Shown here one piece after another: positions 45,361-57,457 of a DNA stretch of 64,000 nucleotides. The stretch's first letter is position 1, and each line of letters opens with the position of its first letter. The notes under the pieces were generated by a model that saw nothing but the letters and a program-made list of their open reading frames with translations, was not told the origin of the DNA and searched no databases. The position numbers and the translations under genes were made by a program. Source of the stretch: Pohlia nutans (lineage: Eukaryota > Streptophyta > Bryopsida > Bryales > Mniaceae); assembly GCA_022496805.1 (NCBI GenBank), contig CM040089.1, positions 37,122,372 through 37,186,371 of the forward strand, read 5' to 3'.

Positions 45361-47627
45361 GGTGTTGACAAGCTCATGTTCTTTAAATTACATATGATAC
45401 AATTTATGATATAGGATGAAAAAACTACTATTCTATAGTGGATGATGCCAATATAATCCATAATATAAGGTGGAGTTATTTTGAGGATGGGGCAAGCTAT
45501 GCAAGGTAATATGCAATCCTCTCTCCAATAAATCAATAGGTGTTATGATGTAGATTTTGGTAGTATCTTAGTCATGTATTCAAAACTTGAAATTTAAGGT
45601 GAAAATTTCAAAACATATCTTAATTTTCATGGTTTTGGCACCTGAGCTTCATTACTTTAATAACATTTGTAGAAAGGCTTGTATGATTCCATCCATGATA
45701 ATGACCAATTCCACTTAGCTTTAGATCTTTAGGTCAAGTCAAGTTGTTTCTTTTTGTAAGTGGAATTGACACCCTTTTCTAGAATACTATGGAATACGAA
45801 ATCCACCATTATAACAAATAAGGTGGAACTATGATTGAACATGTCTTTTGTAATGATGCACAATCTAAATCACTCATTTACAAAGTGGAAACCTATAATT
45901 GATGTTTGTTTATTTCTTCATCCAGGTTATAATGAGGAACTTTGGATGAAAGATCAAGCTTATGACTAGTTATATGTGGTGTCATCATGGCCATCTTTTA
46001 TACTATAAGTAGGTTTTTTTAATTTTCAACTACTGGAACCTTATATAGAACGATCCAAAAGCTATTCTAGTGATGCAATCCTGATTACATAAAAACCAAT
46101 GGAAATGTGGTGGGAGTCCACCAAACCTTTATCACAATGATCCATATAGTTGTTTCATGCTTCTTAGAAATTATTGAGCGTTTTGTCAATGTGTGCATTG
46201 TAAATACTATATCAATTTGAATACTCCATCTTGTAATATGTCATTATTTTATTTTTATTAGTTATAGTGTTGATTGTGATATAAAATTTGCAAATGATAG
46301 TGGTTTTAATACATCATTCTAAGAAGTAGCAAATATGTAATGGAAATTTTCTTTTATTAGCTTTGTTGATCCCTAAATGATCGATCTTCTACTAATATAG
46401 CCAAACATCATGTGTAAGAGCAATTTGGCTTTTTGAATTTTGTGAAATTTTCAATTTTAGAATTTTACTAAAAGAAATCATATGTTTTCTATGAGTAAAA
46501 ATTTCAAATGATTTTATGAAAAAAAGTATTTTTTATAATTTTCATGTTCAAAGATGAAAAACAACTAAAAAATTGAAAAGAAAACTAGGAAGAAAACATC
46601 GAAGAAAACAAATCCAATCAACCTCAAATTTTTACATTTAGATAGGGGAATTCAAAGTCACTTTCCTGTGGGTTGAAAAGTCCCCCAATTTACAATGTAA
46701 ATGTCATCCATAACATTGTAGATACAATACTTACAATTCGAGAGGGTAGTCTAGACTTGTAGCTGAGACCCTACTTCAAACTTCAACAATTCATAAATTA
46801 TTCATATGGTATTCAAATTATATATATATATATATATATATATTCAATACATTGAACTTCTTTCAAAAATGGAGACGAATTACCAAAAAGATTCCATTAT
46901 AATAATGAAAACAGCTCAAAATAGTTGAAAGTCAAAAGAACAAATCCCCTAATTTAGATACAAGAAGCCATGAGAAACATTGTCAGACACCTAAAACACC
47001 CTTAAAGTCAAATTTCACCTAAAACACTTTAAGGTTTGGATGGCAATTGCAATAAGTCTCTCAATTTTTGAAAATTTATAAATCTATAAAATGAAACAGA
47101 AACGAGACCTAAAAAGATTTCATCCAAAATTTAAATAAAATGTTTTTGATCACCGGAGCAGTTCGGACCTGTGCAGGTTGACTGTTTAAAAAAAGTGTTC
47201 ATACACCTAGAGATGCAGCTTCTAGCAGCGCCAATAAAAATACAGTCTAGATTTCAATTTCCAACTTGACGTAAAAGCGTAGCAAAGCAGCTCATTACGA
47301 AAATGGAAATCAGTATCGAGCTCAGCAGAAGGATAAAGTTTATTTTTCCCCAGCTACTTAACCAAGGATTCATGGTTTTAAAACGACAAATTCAGTTGAT
47401 CATATTGTGAAAAATATAATTCAGATGAGACCAAATTGTATATCACCGGAATCAGTGAAGATAAAAACAAAAATAAAGAAACTTCACATAGGACCCACTC
47501 AAAACTGCTAAAAACAACATGAAGCCCAATTTGGGCTTCTTGGTCCACTTACAGCCTGCTCAACACATCCCTGGAAGAATGGAAAAAAAGAAAGAGCCTT
47601 CGAGGTATGTTACAACAATCATGCAAA
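45361..47627. other. AT-rich intergenic stretch
   Basis: No gene recognised. A (TA)n run is at about 46820-46843. The last few hundred bases contain TTCATGGTTTTAAA.CGACAAATTCA, which also occurs at about 1889-1920 (FolD intron 4), so a shared repeat is present. Confidence 0.45.
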
Positions 47628-49890
47628 CTAATTTTCCTTGGGTTTGACCTTTAATAGATTAGCAAAGCTGAACGCAGACTTCTCTGCCTCCTTGCCGGCC
47701 TCCTTGGTCTTCACGTCCACAGCAGCAGCCGACTTGGCAAGGAAACTCTTGGTCTCCTTTCCTTTCATTTCAGCAGCAGAGTTCGTACTATTATCCTTGT
47801 GATCAGGGAGAATGGAGGGCAGTTCCACATGTGTAAGTTTGTCCAACAAGTTGCCCTTAGTTTCAGGTTTCTCAACAGGCTTAGACTCTTTTGGTGTTTG
47901 CTCATCGTTGCCTCCGACCAGTTTCCCAACATACCCCAACGGATCATTCAGCTTACTTCGGACTCCTTTCGCCACCTTCACCACTCCAAACCTCCAGGCA
48001 ATGGTGGTGACCGCCATGAACCCTAAAATCCAATGTGTAACACGATTGCTCCTCACGATGGCCTTCTTCTCATCCGATGCAGTGGCATTCTTGGCCTTGT
48101 GCCGTTTCTTTGATGACTTCATCGATTTCACAAGGAAGTCTATGGCCTCCGTGTTCTTTGCTACTGATACTGCTGCCGCTTCCGCTGCATCTGCTGCTGC
48201 CTTGGCTGCCATAGCTGCCGCTTCCAGAGTCACCCTCAGTTCCTCGGTGGATGATTTCTTCTCTTTGCCATGTCGTCTGTGAGAGTGTTTGAGAGTGTCT
48301 TGGACCTCACCTGGAACTGTTTCTTTAAGTCTCCGACTACCTTGCCTCTGATCTCTCCTCAAATTGTGAACCTGAAACATTCATATCAAAAGGATTTATG
48401 TGAGTACACCAAACTTCAATCAAATAGTCATGACTACGCTTAATCTCATCTTACTATTGATTACGCTTGCAAACTTACACCCTAAGCGTCCACAGTGACC
48501 AGAATGGCCACCATGTTTTTTTTCCAGTTTTGAGTAGGTCCTATTTGGACTTCCGCTTGTTCGAATTTATTTGTTTTGTTACCAACACATGCAATGATCT
48601 TCACTAATTTCTAGTGATATAAAATTTGGTCCCATCTGAATTATATTATTTTTCACAATATGATCAATTGAATTTGTCATTTTAAAACTGTGAATCCTTG
48701 GTCCTGTAAGGGTTAAGGTAGAGGACACTAAAATCTGATCCAGTCTCCAATACTGACCTTGTTATCAACAGCAACTCGTCTATTCATACACTTACTTGGA
48801 CTTATTAGCAAGCAAGTGGTAGAAGCCAATCATCGTTGAATAGAAACGGGATTGCATACAAAACTCATACATAGTGATAAAAATTTGATCTCAACAGATT
48901 TGGCTCTAAGAGCTCTCTGCAGCTCTATACTGATCTCCCAATGAAAGCACAATCCTATATGTTGGTTGAAATGCTTAACTCCTAAGCGTCTAAAACGTCC
49001 AATATGGCCATCTGCATCGCTGAACTTTGCAACAATGGCATTTTCTCATTTTACCTCGGTTTTCTGATTGCAATACAAATCGTTTTAAAGCTCTTGTTCT
49101 ATACTACAAGATCAACAGTGTCAAACTGAAGTCATTTTCACACAAACAAACAGACGATTTGCAGCAGGGGGTCCAATTTTCCTACATTACAGAAAATACA
49201 CAGTGGACGCGTAGGGGATAAAGAGGCGGAACTGCCATTTACTCGCATAAGTGGAAATCAAAGAAGGGAATGGTCGTGATACCTCCTCCAACAAATTGGC
49301 AAGGAGCTCCATGTCGTGAGGTTTTGAAGATCTGGCCGGAGGAGCATTGACAGAGGCAGACGAGTGGCGCTCTTCGTCGTTTCCAACATTATTGTTGAAC
49401 CTTCCTCTGGACCCTAAATTTTCCGAACGCCTTTCTGGACTGTGGTGCTGCTGCTGTTGTGAGGCCGAATTGTATCTCTTGAGCGTCCGGAGAATGGCGC
49501 CTTCCACTAAATTCAAAGTTGTATCCTCAGATTCACTACACGCCTCACTGAGCGTGTCATCGTTCTCCGTCTGTGTTGACCCGTCTGAGCCCGACGCCGC
49601 AGACGACACAACATCCTCACTTCTCTCCATCATCTCACCATTTGCATGAATCCTTCTGTGTACAGAACCAAAATTCTCAAACGAAATCTTCAAATTGGAT
49701 TGAATCGTTTACAGAAAATTCCTTGGCAGCGAAATAATCGTTCTCCGCTCCATGGAACTGAGAGAACAGGGGGTGGTGATGAAAGACGCAAATACGTTAC
49801 CTGGAGGAGAAATTTTGAAGGTGGAGCGCAAACGGAACGAAGGTTCAGCAATTCTTCAACGATACGAGCTCTGGATACGAAATTCGCCAT
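47628..49890 (-). CDS. Unrecognised plant protein with one predicted membrane segment, 3 exons
   Basis: I do not recognise this family. Proposed exons on the minus strand are 49890-49801, 49675-49283 and 48371-47628, giving 408 residues. The second and third junctions are clean GT-AG in phase 0. The acceptor of exon 2 is uncertain, because another in-phase AG lies 12 bases upstream. Residues 1-30 (MANFVSRARIVEELLNLRSV) look structured. Residues 31-145 are Ser/Glu/Gln-rich and probably disordered. An Ala-rich helix lies at 212-232 and a hydrophobic segment, VTHWILGFMAVTTIAW, at about 272-292. The tail is Lys/Glu-rich and ends in KVKPKEN. This layout suggests an anchored protein with long soluble flanks. 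Upstream in-frame ATGs could extend the N-terminus by up to 57 residues; the chosen one has the best context. Confidence 0.75.
48372..49282 (-). other. Intron 2 of the unrecognised membrane protein gene
   Basis: This 911-base intron contains TTAA-family-like ends (ACACCCTAAGCGTCC at 48478, GTAAGGGTTAAGG near 48705, TTAACTCCTAAGCGTC at 48976), so it has been enlarged by such insertions. No exon was recognised within it. Confidence 0.5.
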
Positions 49891-51088
49891 TGCTGCTGCT
49901 GAAGTAAAAACCCTAAAGCTTAGCCATGGCAAACCATCAATGAAGGAAAAGCAATTCCTATGGCCAGGAATCACACATGTCGGTGAGGGCCAATGAAGAG
50001 GAAACAGCTGCAAAGCCAAAGCCATCAACTGCATAACAGGCATTATGAATTCACTGTGCATATTTTTATAAAAAAATTATTTATAATTTTAGTCAATTGA
50101 AATGGATAGACTTGTCGAAATTTGGAAAAACAAATATATGTTTGAAATTTCCGAATTTCGACAAATTTTTTCTCTTCTATTAACTAAAATTAATCATTTT
50201 TAATTAAAAAAAATCCACACCTGAATGACATGAAACACTTTAATTCAAGTTCAATTTTTTAATTGAATAAATTAATTTTCATGTTTTTATGCTTTGTGGG
50301 AAAAATTGCCAAAAATCAGCTTTTGTAGGCATTGTAGTACAAAACAAATAATATTTTTAATCATTTCAAATAACACGTATCTAGATGTACTTCATATCAA
50401 AAATTGGTACCAAAATGACATCATTGGATATTTTAAACAAATGTTTTGGATTCTTTTAAGTAGTTGGGACAAATTCTGATTTTTGTACAAAAAGTCTCTT
50501 GTAAAATCTTTAAAACTCTTCAATTTTTACGTGAATAATTTTTTGTGTACTTTATGAGTGTAGGAAATCAAAACCACATCCGGTCAATTCATTTTTTATT
50601 TTGTTTTAAAGAGGGATGCATTCAAAGTTGCCATAGGGGCTGATTTAAGAGCTAAAAGGGCTTTTCGAGGTACGCGTATCAAACCAGCTAGATTGCCTTA
50701 AAATCCTCCTTAAAATGTACCACCCATGAAGACCAAACAACTCAATTACTCTTAGTAAAAAATACAAAATAAATAAAATTTTAAAAAAACTACTATGGGT
50801 AGGTTCAATACATGCTTATTGAACAATTATTTAAATAGAAGATTCTATTTAGATATAGAGAACATTTTTCTATTTTTTTGAATAAAACTCAATTTTTCTT
50901 TAAACTATTTCTAAAAAAAATAACAATTTTAAAAATAATATGATTTGTGTTGAATCTGCCTTAGGATTATGGTATTCATATAGTCCTCTTGCAATACTTG
51001 GATGCTTGATTTTTATTGAATTTTTAATTTCCCAATGAGAGAAAAATGTAGGAAGTGAAATAAATAAAGTTGAAGCTTTAACCCTTAA
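49891..51088. other. Upstream flank of the membrane protein gene and AT-rich DNA
   Basis: The first 150-200 bases upstream of 49890 should include the promoter or leader. The AATTTCGACAA...TTGTCGAAATT pair (50115-50170) forms a short hairpin. Nothing else recognised. Confidence 0.4.
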
Positions 51089-51657
51089 CCCCTAAACGTT
51101 CTCACCCTTTTCAGATTTGGCAATTTTCCAAAGATGCATTATAAAATGCAACTAAGAGGGATATTTTCAAGTTGATGAATGAATAAAGTTGTACATTATG
51201 CATTTTGGATTCTATCCATACGGTTAGATTTGCGATTGCTATCACCAATATTTGTGTATTAAATTTCAAACTTAAAATTTAACACTCTTTTGTAATATGA
51301 TTACAAATAAGATATTGACAATCTAATAATGAAATTTGTTGGGATGGGTTGAAATGTAATACTCTAAGTGTAGTGATTTTTGGAGATTTTTTGGTTGCTT
51401 AATTTTAGTAGTTGACTTTTTCAAGAGCACTTTTAGACTAAAATCTTGTAAATTTTGGGTGGAACACTACAACATGAAATGAGGCATAAAACTTTCACAA
51501 ATCATCCCCTTTCTAATCGGATCACACATGCACGGAGCTAACTTCCCATAAAAGTTTCAATAAAAAATCCATACTGCAAAAAGTGCATGATGCCAATGAG
51601 AAAATGGACTTCAAATCCGTACATCATGCAAAATATGCATAGTTGGGCGGTTAGGGG
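51089..51657. mobile_element. TTAA-family element, 569 bp
   Basis: The ends CCCCTAAACGTT and GCGGTTAGGGG are flanked by TTAA (51085-51088 and 51658-51661). The interior is the reverse complement relative of the units at 7741-8878 (shared CACTACAC.TTAGAGTA and GCATGTGTGA.CCGATTAGAAAG, read on the other strand). No transposase. Confidence 0.85.
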
Positions 51658-51867
51658 TTAAACATCTGGCCTATGACCATAGAATCATGTTTCACCCATC
51701 GTATTCAATCTTGTCACTATAAATAAGATAAGAATTCAACTGTATATTTTTAGTGAATGAAGCCATGTGTCTACTACAATCCATGAATTTTTCATAAATT
51801 TTGGTGAAAATTTGAAATTACAATGATTTTTTTATGTGATTGTAAAGAAAATTCATATCAATTACAA

Positions 51868-52086
51868 CATAACATAATAGAGCTATGGGAGCCAACACCC
51901 TTTTGCAATAGGATCACAGTCAGTTACAATTGAAAATTTAATATACGTAGTAATGAACAGTAGTTCCAAAATTCATGGAATACAAATGGCATTTCCTCGT
52001 TACTTAGAAAAGTGGACCTAAGTGAAGATTCTCTTTCGATCAAGTTTTCAAAAGATTGATCCATTGCACTGCTCTATTATGCTATG
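51868..52086. mobile_element. MITE with CATARCATAATAGAGC ends, copy 2
   Basis: This is an inverted copy of 17561-17779, about 219 bp, with GCAATAGGATCACA and CTAAGTGAAGATTC interior segments. Confidence 0.75.
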
Positions 52087-52307
52087 AAAATATACTCAAA
52101 ATTCCAATTTTTATAACCAAAAGTATAAATTATGAATAAAAGTACAGTAAATGAAAATTATCCGTGTATCTAAATTTAGAAAATATCGTTACACCAAAGT
52201 AATATCCACCAAACTTGTAACTCCAATAAACACTCAATTTTCAGAGTTTTTCAAAAATTCAAAGTGAAATAGAAATTAGACTTGGTAAGCTTCATTTTGT
52301 AAGTTGG

Positions 52308-52840
52308 CCCCTAAATGATAGAGGGGATAAGGGCAAAACCTAGATGTGTTATAAAATGTTACTTCAACAACCTTGATGTAGTTTGGTCTAAAAGGGCAAA
52401 TGAGGAGCATGATGTTTAGTAATTATCTATACAATCAAACTTTCAAAAAATGTTTTAGATACTCATTTAATGAATTTAGAAGCATTTACCATTTAATATT
52501 CACCAAATTACAAATTTTATTTATAGAATTTGAAATTTGGTATGATTGGTTAATACTAGACATTCTATTCTAAATTTTAAAAAGAATTTTTTTCAAACGA
52601 GAGAACATCATTAGTTTCCCCAATTAGTAAACTTTATAACACTAGGACAATATTGAGGTCTTTGTTTCTGAAAAATTCTCCTTGGTGGAGTTTAACTTGG
52701 ATTGACATGATTCAAATTGGGTTGGAAAGTAAACTTGATTTCCTATTTGAAAATATCTTTTATTTTTTATAATTTTTTTCCATCCTAGGCAGCCTGTAAA
52801 TAAAGGGCAACGACCATAAAATGGTCGTTCATTCTAGGGG
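52308..52840. mobile_element. Probable TTAA-family element
   Basis: The ends CCCCTAAATGATAGAGG and GTTCATTCTAGGGG are partly inverted. The right flank is TTAA (52841-52844); the left flank TTGG differs by two bases. Less certain than its relatives. Confidence 0.5.
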
Positions 52841-52870
52841 TTAAGTTCAATATAATAGAACTCATTTTCA

Positions 52871-53118
52871 TGGTCTAAATTTAGTTTAAGTGGGAAAAAA
52901 TAGAAAAATCCAAAATACACTACATGGGGAACCGTTTTTACAACTCTTTGTGTAGTTGGGAGAGCTTGAATGACCTTAATTTAACTTGAAGAGGTGGCAT
53001 GACCAATGAAGAGCCTCCACTAAAAGAATTGGATGAAAATTCCTTCATCTACTATATGATACTTCAGTTCACTTTGGATAACTTACATCCATCTGCCGGT
53101 ATATGGCTACAACGACAT
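52871..53118. repeat. Dispersed repeat, copy 2
   Basis: It matches 45093-45356 through most of its length. It ends at the TTAA that also bounds the element starting at 53123. Confidence 0.65.
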
Positions 53119-53122
53119 TTAA

Positions 53123-53691
53123 CCCCTAAGTGCCTAACCGACCATATTTGGTTGATCCAAAATCTCGAAATTACCAAAATTTCAGCAAACTTGAAACATC
53201 CATAACTTTTGCAAAAATAACAATTTTTGAGCGTGATTTCTTTTCACTTGTAGATATTGAAACTGACCAACATTTTCAAAAAGTAAATTTTGATTTTTCT
53301 AAATTTATTTTCTTCTAAAGCCCTCAAAGTGACAGTATCTCAAATTGTCACAATTTTGAAAATCTACCTAGAATGAAATCTTGAGGTTTGTTATTAAATA
53401 AGATTAGTTCTAACATGAACAAGGTAACCATCATGTAAAACCAGTTTTTTGACCTGTCATACTTGATTCCAAGTCAAAATGACTAAACATGTATTTTTAT
53501 GAATTTTCAAAAATTATTCTTATAAATAGATTATTAAAAAAATCATTGCATTTTTTCAAAATTTAACCGTACATATGTTGTCTTATTGTTGTGCTCTACA
53601 TACATGCTTAAGGATTGTAACTCATTAAAGTTGTGTACGATGGACATCATAACACATTTAGTTTCTTAAAAAACCCTTGGGCACTTAGGAG
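53123..53691. mobile_element. TTAA-family element, 569 bp
   Basis: The ends CCCCTAAGTGCC and GGGCACTTAGGAG are flanked by TTAA (53119-53122 and 53692-53695). Its interior differs from that of 51089-51657, so ends and target are conserved while the cargo varies. Confidence 0.8.
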
Positions 53692-54879
53692 TTAAGGGTT
53701 AAAGTGCAGCTTAACGAAGTGTCTTACTACATTAAAAGAGAAATGAAGGGAAAAAAAATTCCTCGTGGAAAACTTCTGTCACATCCACATAGAGCAGGTA
53801 GAGTAAGTTGAATTCCATAGCCATGGACAGTGCACACGCATTGAACGCAATGTTGAATTAAATTGACAGATGAAAATGGCAATCAAAACATTAGTAGAAA
53901 AGGGGTATTTGGGTACCAAGGATAGTGTCAAAGCGTGGTACCCAAGGTCCATGTTGACACCAAGTTAATGTCAAAGCGTGGTACCCAAGGTCCATGTTGA
54001 CACCAAGTTAATGTCAATGTGAGCCTTCGGCATCATGCTATGGCACTATTCCTTGGTGCCCAAATCACCCCATTCTATTACACTAAAATTGTGATTTAGT
54101 AGAGATATCCCCAAAGTGGAGAAAAGAGGAGTGCAAGGACGGAATGGATGTTTCTACCTTAGTGGATGAGTTTCTATGCATTTAGCACAATTAACTTTCT
54201 ACATCACAATTAACTTTCGAGAAATATCCTTTTGGGAGATAAAAGTCATTGAAAAATTACAAAAATTAGATGGTGTTATAGGCTCCATGGCTGCAACTAC
54301 TGTATATACATGGTGTTAAAGACAAAATTTCTAGTACACATAAATGAGTTAGACATAAGTCACACATAGTGAGACGCGTCTCACCGGAACCCATATCAGG
54401 CCATTGCCCAGTGTCTAGTACCAAAAATGCGAATTAAGTTAGGGTTTATATGAGAGAATCAATTGATCCACATGACCCCAAATATTGAAACCAAAACCTT
54501 CAAATTCACATTCAGGTTCTGATCACTCAAATAACTCCAGCAAAACCTGTTTGTAGCCCCAACTCTAGTAACTGGAAAATCATTCCCTTTCAGAAATTCT
54601 TTGATTCGATCATTCATGAAAAAATTGCCCATGTTCTATTGAAAAACCGATCGAGACAGGGAAAAAAACTGAGAGAAATTAAACTCTGAAGAGAAACTGC
54701 ATTAACCAGTCAACAAATCGTCCACAATTAAGCTCCGACAATGAGCTAGCTAGAGCGACCGATGCAAGCGCTTACATTACAGTAAACATACACTACAAGA
54801 AGAAGGCGTCGCTTTTCACTCGGTAGGTGAGTCAAATGGCTCCACTTCGCATTCACAGCCCACTGTGCCCAGGCGCTCA
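53692..54879. other. Intergenic stretch with a local tandem duplication
   Basis: CATTAGTAGAAAAGGGGTAT at 53889 is an isolated CACTA-like end, like that at 21443. A 43-bp unit is duplicated at 53927-54012. No genes. Confidence 0.45.
53927..54012 (+). repeat. Perfect 43-bp tandem duplication
   Basis: Units 53927-53969 and 53970-54012 are identical and begin GTCAAAGCGTGGTACCCAAG. Each contains the short inverted pair GGTACC and GTTGACACC-like segments. Confidence 0.9.
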
Positions 54880-55169
54880 CACTAGTAGGAAATGTGTCGC
54901 TTTTCACTTACTATAAATGAAAAAGAAATGAAACCGCGCCATGCACATGGGTTGTGTCAATGTTGACGAGTAGTTTTGGTCACAAGAAGACAGAAATATA
55001 GGCATAATATTCCGGCACTGTTCGATGTTCCCACAAAGTGGGGAATGAAAAACGACAGGTATGCTACTAGTGTCAAGACTTTGGTGAGTGCCATTCGTCA
55101 CGTAGAACAAGTGTATACAGTGAACTCTAACACTGTTTTGAGTGAGAAGCAACGCCTTTGCTAGTAGTG
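54880..55169. mobile_element. CACTA-like MITE
   Basis: The ends CACTAGTAGGAAATGTGTCG and CAACGCCTTTGCTAGTAGTG, with subterminal CGCTTTTCACTT / AGTGAGAAGC, are inverted. A related end, CACTACAAGAAGAAGGCGTC, lies at 54791. A target duplication is not clear. Confidence 0.6.
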
Positions 55170-55449
55170 ATAATGAATCCTCTTCCCAGGAATGAAGCGG
55201 TTAATGAAGCAGTTAGTGTTGCGGAATATAGCTTGATCACCGCAACGGTATATAAGTTATTACTAGATTTGTGTTTCAGATGCTGACTCAAGAAAGAACT
55301 GCACATCGTACACTCAAAAGGATCGGACAACTCAAGAAAATGAAATATCCATGTACCGCTAAAATAAAAGATCTGCACCATGTTACAGATAGAGTCCAAA
55401 TATAACTCATGAATGATCACCCAAGCTTTCTCACAACAAGTTCAATATC

Positions 55450-55490
55450 TTGCAGTAAAGGGTTCCCTTTATTTGAGTGAAAAAAAGTAA
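55450..55490 (+). mobile_element. Retroposon 3' end
   Basis: CTTGCAGTAAAGGGTTCCCTTTATTTGAGTG plus an A-rich tail is the same module as at 27334 and 29665. The 5' limit is not visible. Confidence 0.5.
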
Positions 55491-55581
55491 ATAAACGAAA
55501 ATAGTTCAATACGAAGGTAGAAAGTAGGTAAACTCATGACATGCACGTAGGTTTCTAACACAGGTTCTCCTTCTGCATCAT

Positions 55582-55885
55582 GGCCCATTCACACTGTCAC
55601 CCAACGCGAGTGCGGCAGAGAATCTGCATTCGTCAAGTAAGTTTTTGGTAGCTACAGTATGCTCCTGTAAAATTTATTTTTTTCACCTAACACATGGAAG
55701 AAGTTGCTCCAACGCATTTTGGGTGTTGCAAGAAATTTGTGCTCCAACAACGCACATACGTTGGCCAAAAGCAGGAAGAGACAAGGCTTTGACACCGCGT
55801 GAAATTGTATATTATTTTCGAAATTCACCTTGTAGCATTCCAAGAATGCAACGCAAGTGCTGGAGCTTTTTGGTGTGAATGGACC
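55582..55885. mobile_element. hAT-like MITE, copy 3
   Basis: The ends GGCCCATTCACACTGTCACC and TTGGTGTGAATGGACC are inverted. It is an uninterrupted relative of 23480-24427 (same orientation) and of 63325-63634 (inverted). The flanks do not show a convincing 8-bp duplication, so the superfamily is tentative. Confidence 0.8.
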
Positions 55886-56654
55886 ATCAGAAACTTTGCC
55901 AAATATGTCTTGCAGATGAATGAACACTACTTCTTGAAATCTTGGTAGATTCAACTACAGTAGTGCATTTGGTCGTTTTTTGAGTTATTTTGTCCAAGCT
56001 CCACGTGAGTGGGATGAGTGGGATGAGTGAAAATGGACCAACAAAGTGGAGGTGAGCTTGTTCCAAGCATGTGCCTTATAGTCTATATGGCTCGAGACTA
56101 TAGGTTCCCAACAATCAAGATCCTATCCCACTATTGATGGCCTCACTACAAGTAGCACATGAGTGAGATGTTTCAATTAATTTAACCAGGATTTCAAGTA
56201 GTGGCGAAGAAACTCCACTTCCTCAATCGTTGATGCATGTCCTCATAATAAATCCTAATCCTTGATTGAAGAGACCAACTAAAACCATAATGAAGTTGAA
56301 ACACGAATCGAGACATTACATTCTATAACAATAGGGTTCTGTACCCCCTACTGCTTGGTTTGATTTTTACTGATACGATAACCTTATTTAGAACTAGAGC
56401 AAAAGATGACACTTGCCATTCTATAAAGGAATTTAGTAGGAGTCAAGCAAATAAGACAAACTTAAGATGTGAAAACAAAGAGCATCCAAGAGCATCGGAG
56501 AGAATTTTAGCAACTTTAGTACATGTACAAAGTCTAGGGTTTAACAATGTTATGAATGAGAGCACCTCCTTGTAATAAATAAACAAACAACAATATTGAC
56601 TTTCACGGTGCCAAATGAATCGTCAACAATGAAAGATATCAATTTTAAGACTTA
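55886..56654. other. Intergenic stretch
   Basis: No gene or repeat recognised apart from short frames such as 56360-56575 with no family resemblance. Confidence 0.4.
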
Positions 56655-57013
56655 GGGTTGGTACACACTATGGCGAGAGGCCGTCGCAGTGCAAATCCAA
56701 TTCATGCCAAGAGTCCAAAGTCTTGAGCTGAAAATATATTTAGAGTAAAATGCATCAATATTAAAAAAATATCAAAAGCCTCTTAAGGCAGAATTGGGTT
56801 TTCATTCTTGGCTGATCCAATTCTTCTTCAAGAGGTTGTCGCATTGGTGCCAAAAACTCACAGAAAGTGCTACCATGTAGGCACTTTAGAAGGCGACGGC
56901 CTTTGGACTTTGGCCTCGAGTGAGAAGCCTTAGAAGCCAATTTTGGTTTTTTTGCAATTTGGCTGGTGGAATTTGACAGATTCTTGAGTTTCGACCATAG
57001 TGTGAACTACCCC
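56655..57013. mobile_element. Tourist-like MITE, copy 2
   Basis: The ends GGGTTGGTACACACTATGG and CATAGTGTGAACTACCCC are flanked by TTA (56652-56654 and 57014-57016). The interior shares TTGGACTTTGGCCTC.AGTG and GGCCGTCG motifs with 11121-11479. Both are 359 bp. Confidence 0.85.
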
Positions 57014-57186
57014 TTAGTTACAACATGTTGACTAGTGGATGTTCTCTTCAAAAACTTCTTGTCTAAAAATGGAGGTCCCCATTGGACTAAGAAAGACTTT
57101 TTGCAAGCCAAAGGATTTGAAACTGGTATTTTGCTTGTGGAGACCAACCATACTTCTCTTAGGTGCCAAAATTTAGGTGCGGGTTG

Positions 57187-57454
57187 CACTAGTAGGATTT
57201 TGGTCCTTTATAATTGGTCTTTTGTTACTTAAATGGTCCAAAACGACATTTTTTTAAAAGAATTGAGTCACAAAGGACCATTTAAGTCACAAAGGATAGA
57301 TAGAAACTCCGGACCTCCGGAAAGGCCAGCGTGAATAGAGTGTCCGTTCGTAATGTCAGTGACCCAGTGCCCACCGGACAAAGGGTCATCAAAACAAAAC
57401 TACTCTCCCCAAGTCACAAAGGACCAGTTATAGAGGACCAAAATCCTACTAGTG
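57187..57454. mobile_element. CACTA-like MITE carrying a captured coding-like fragment
   Basis: The ends CACTAGTAGGATTTTGGTCC and GGACCAAAATCCTACTAGTG are exact inverted repeats flanked by TTG (57184-57186 and 57455-57457). Inside, 57305-57385 is homologous to 18160-18245 in inverted orientation and reads VNRVSVRNVSDPVPTGQR on the plus strand. Confidence 0.85.
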
Positions 57455-57457
57455 TTG

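Noticed and set aside
47812..48282. 156-codon plus-strand open frame
   Set aside because: Antisense shadow of the last exon of the unrecognised membrane protein gene.
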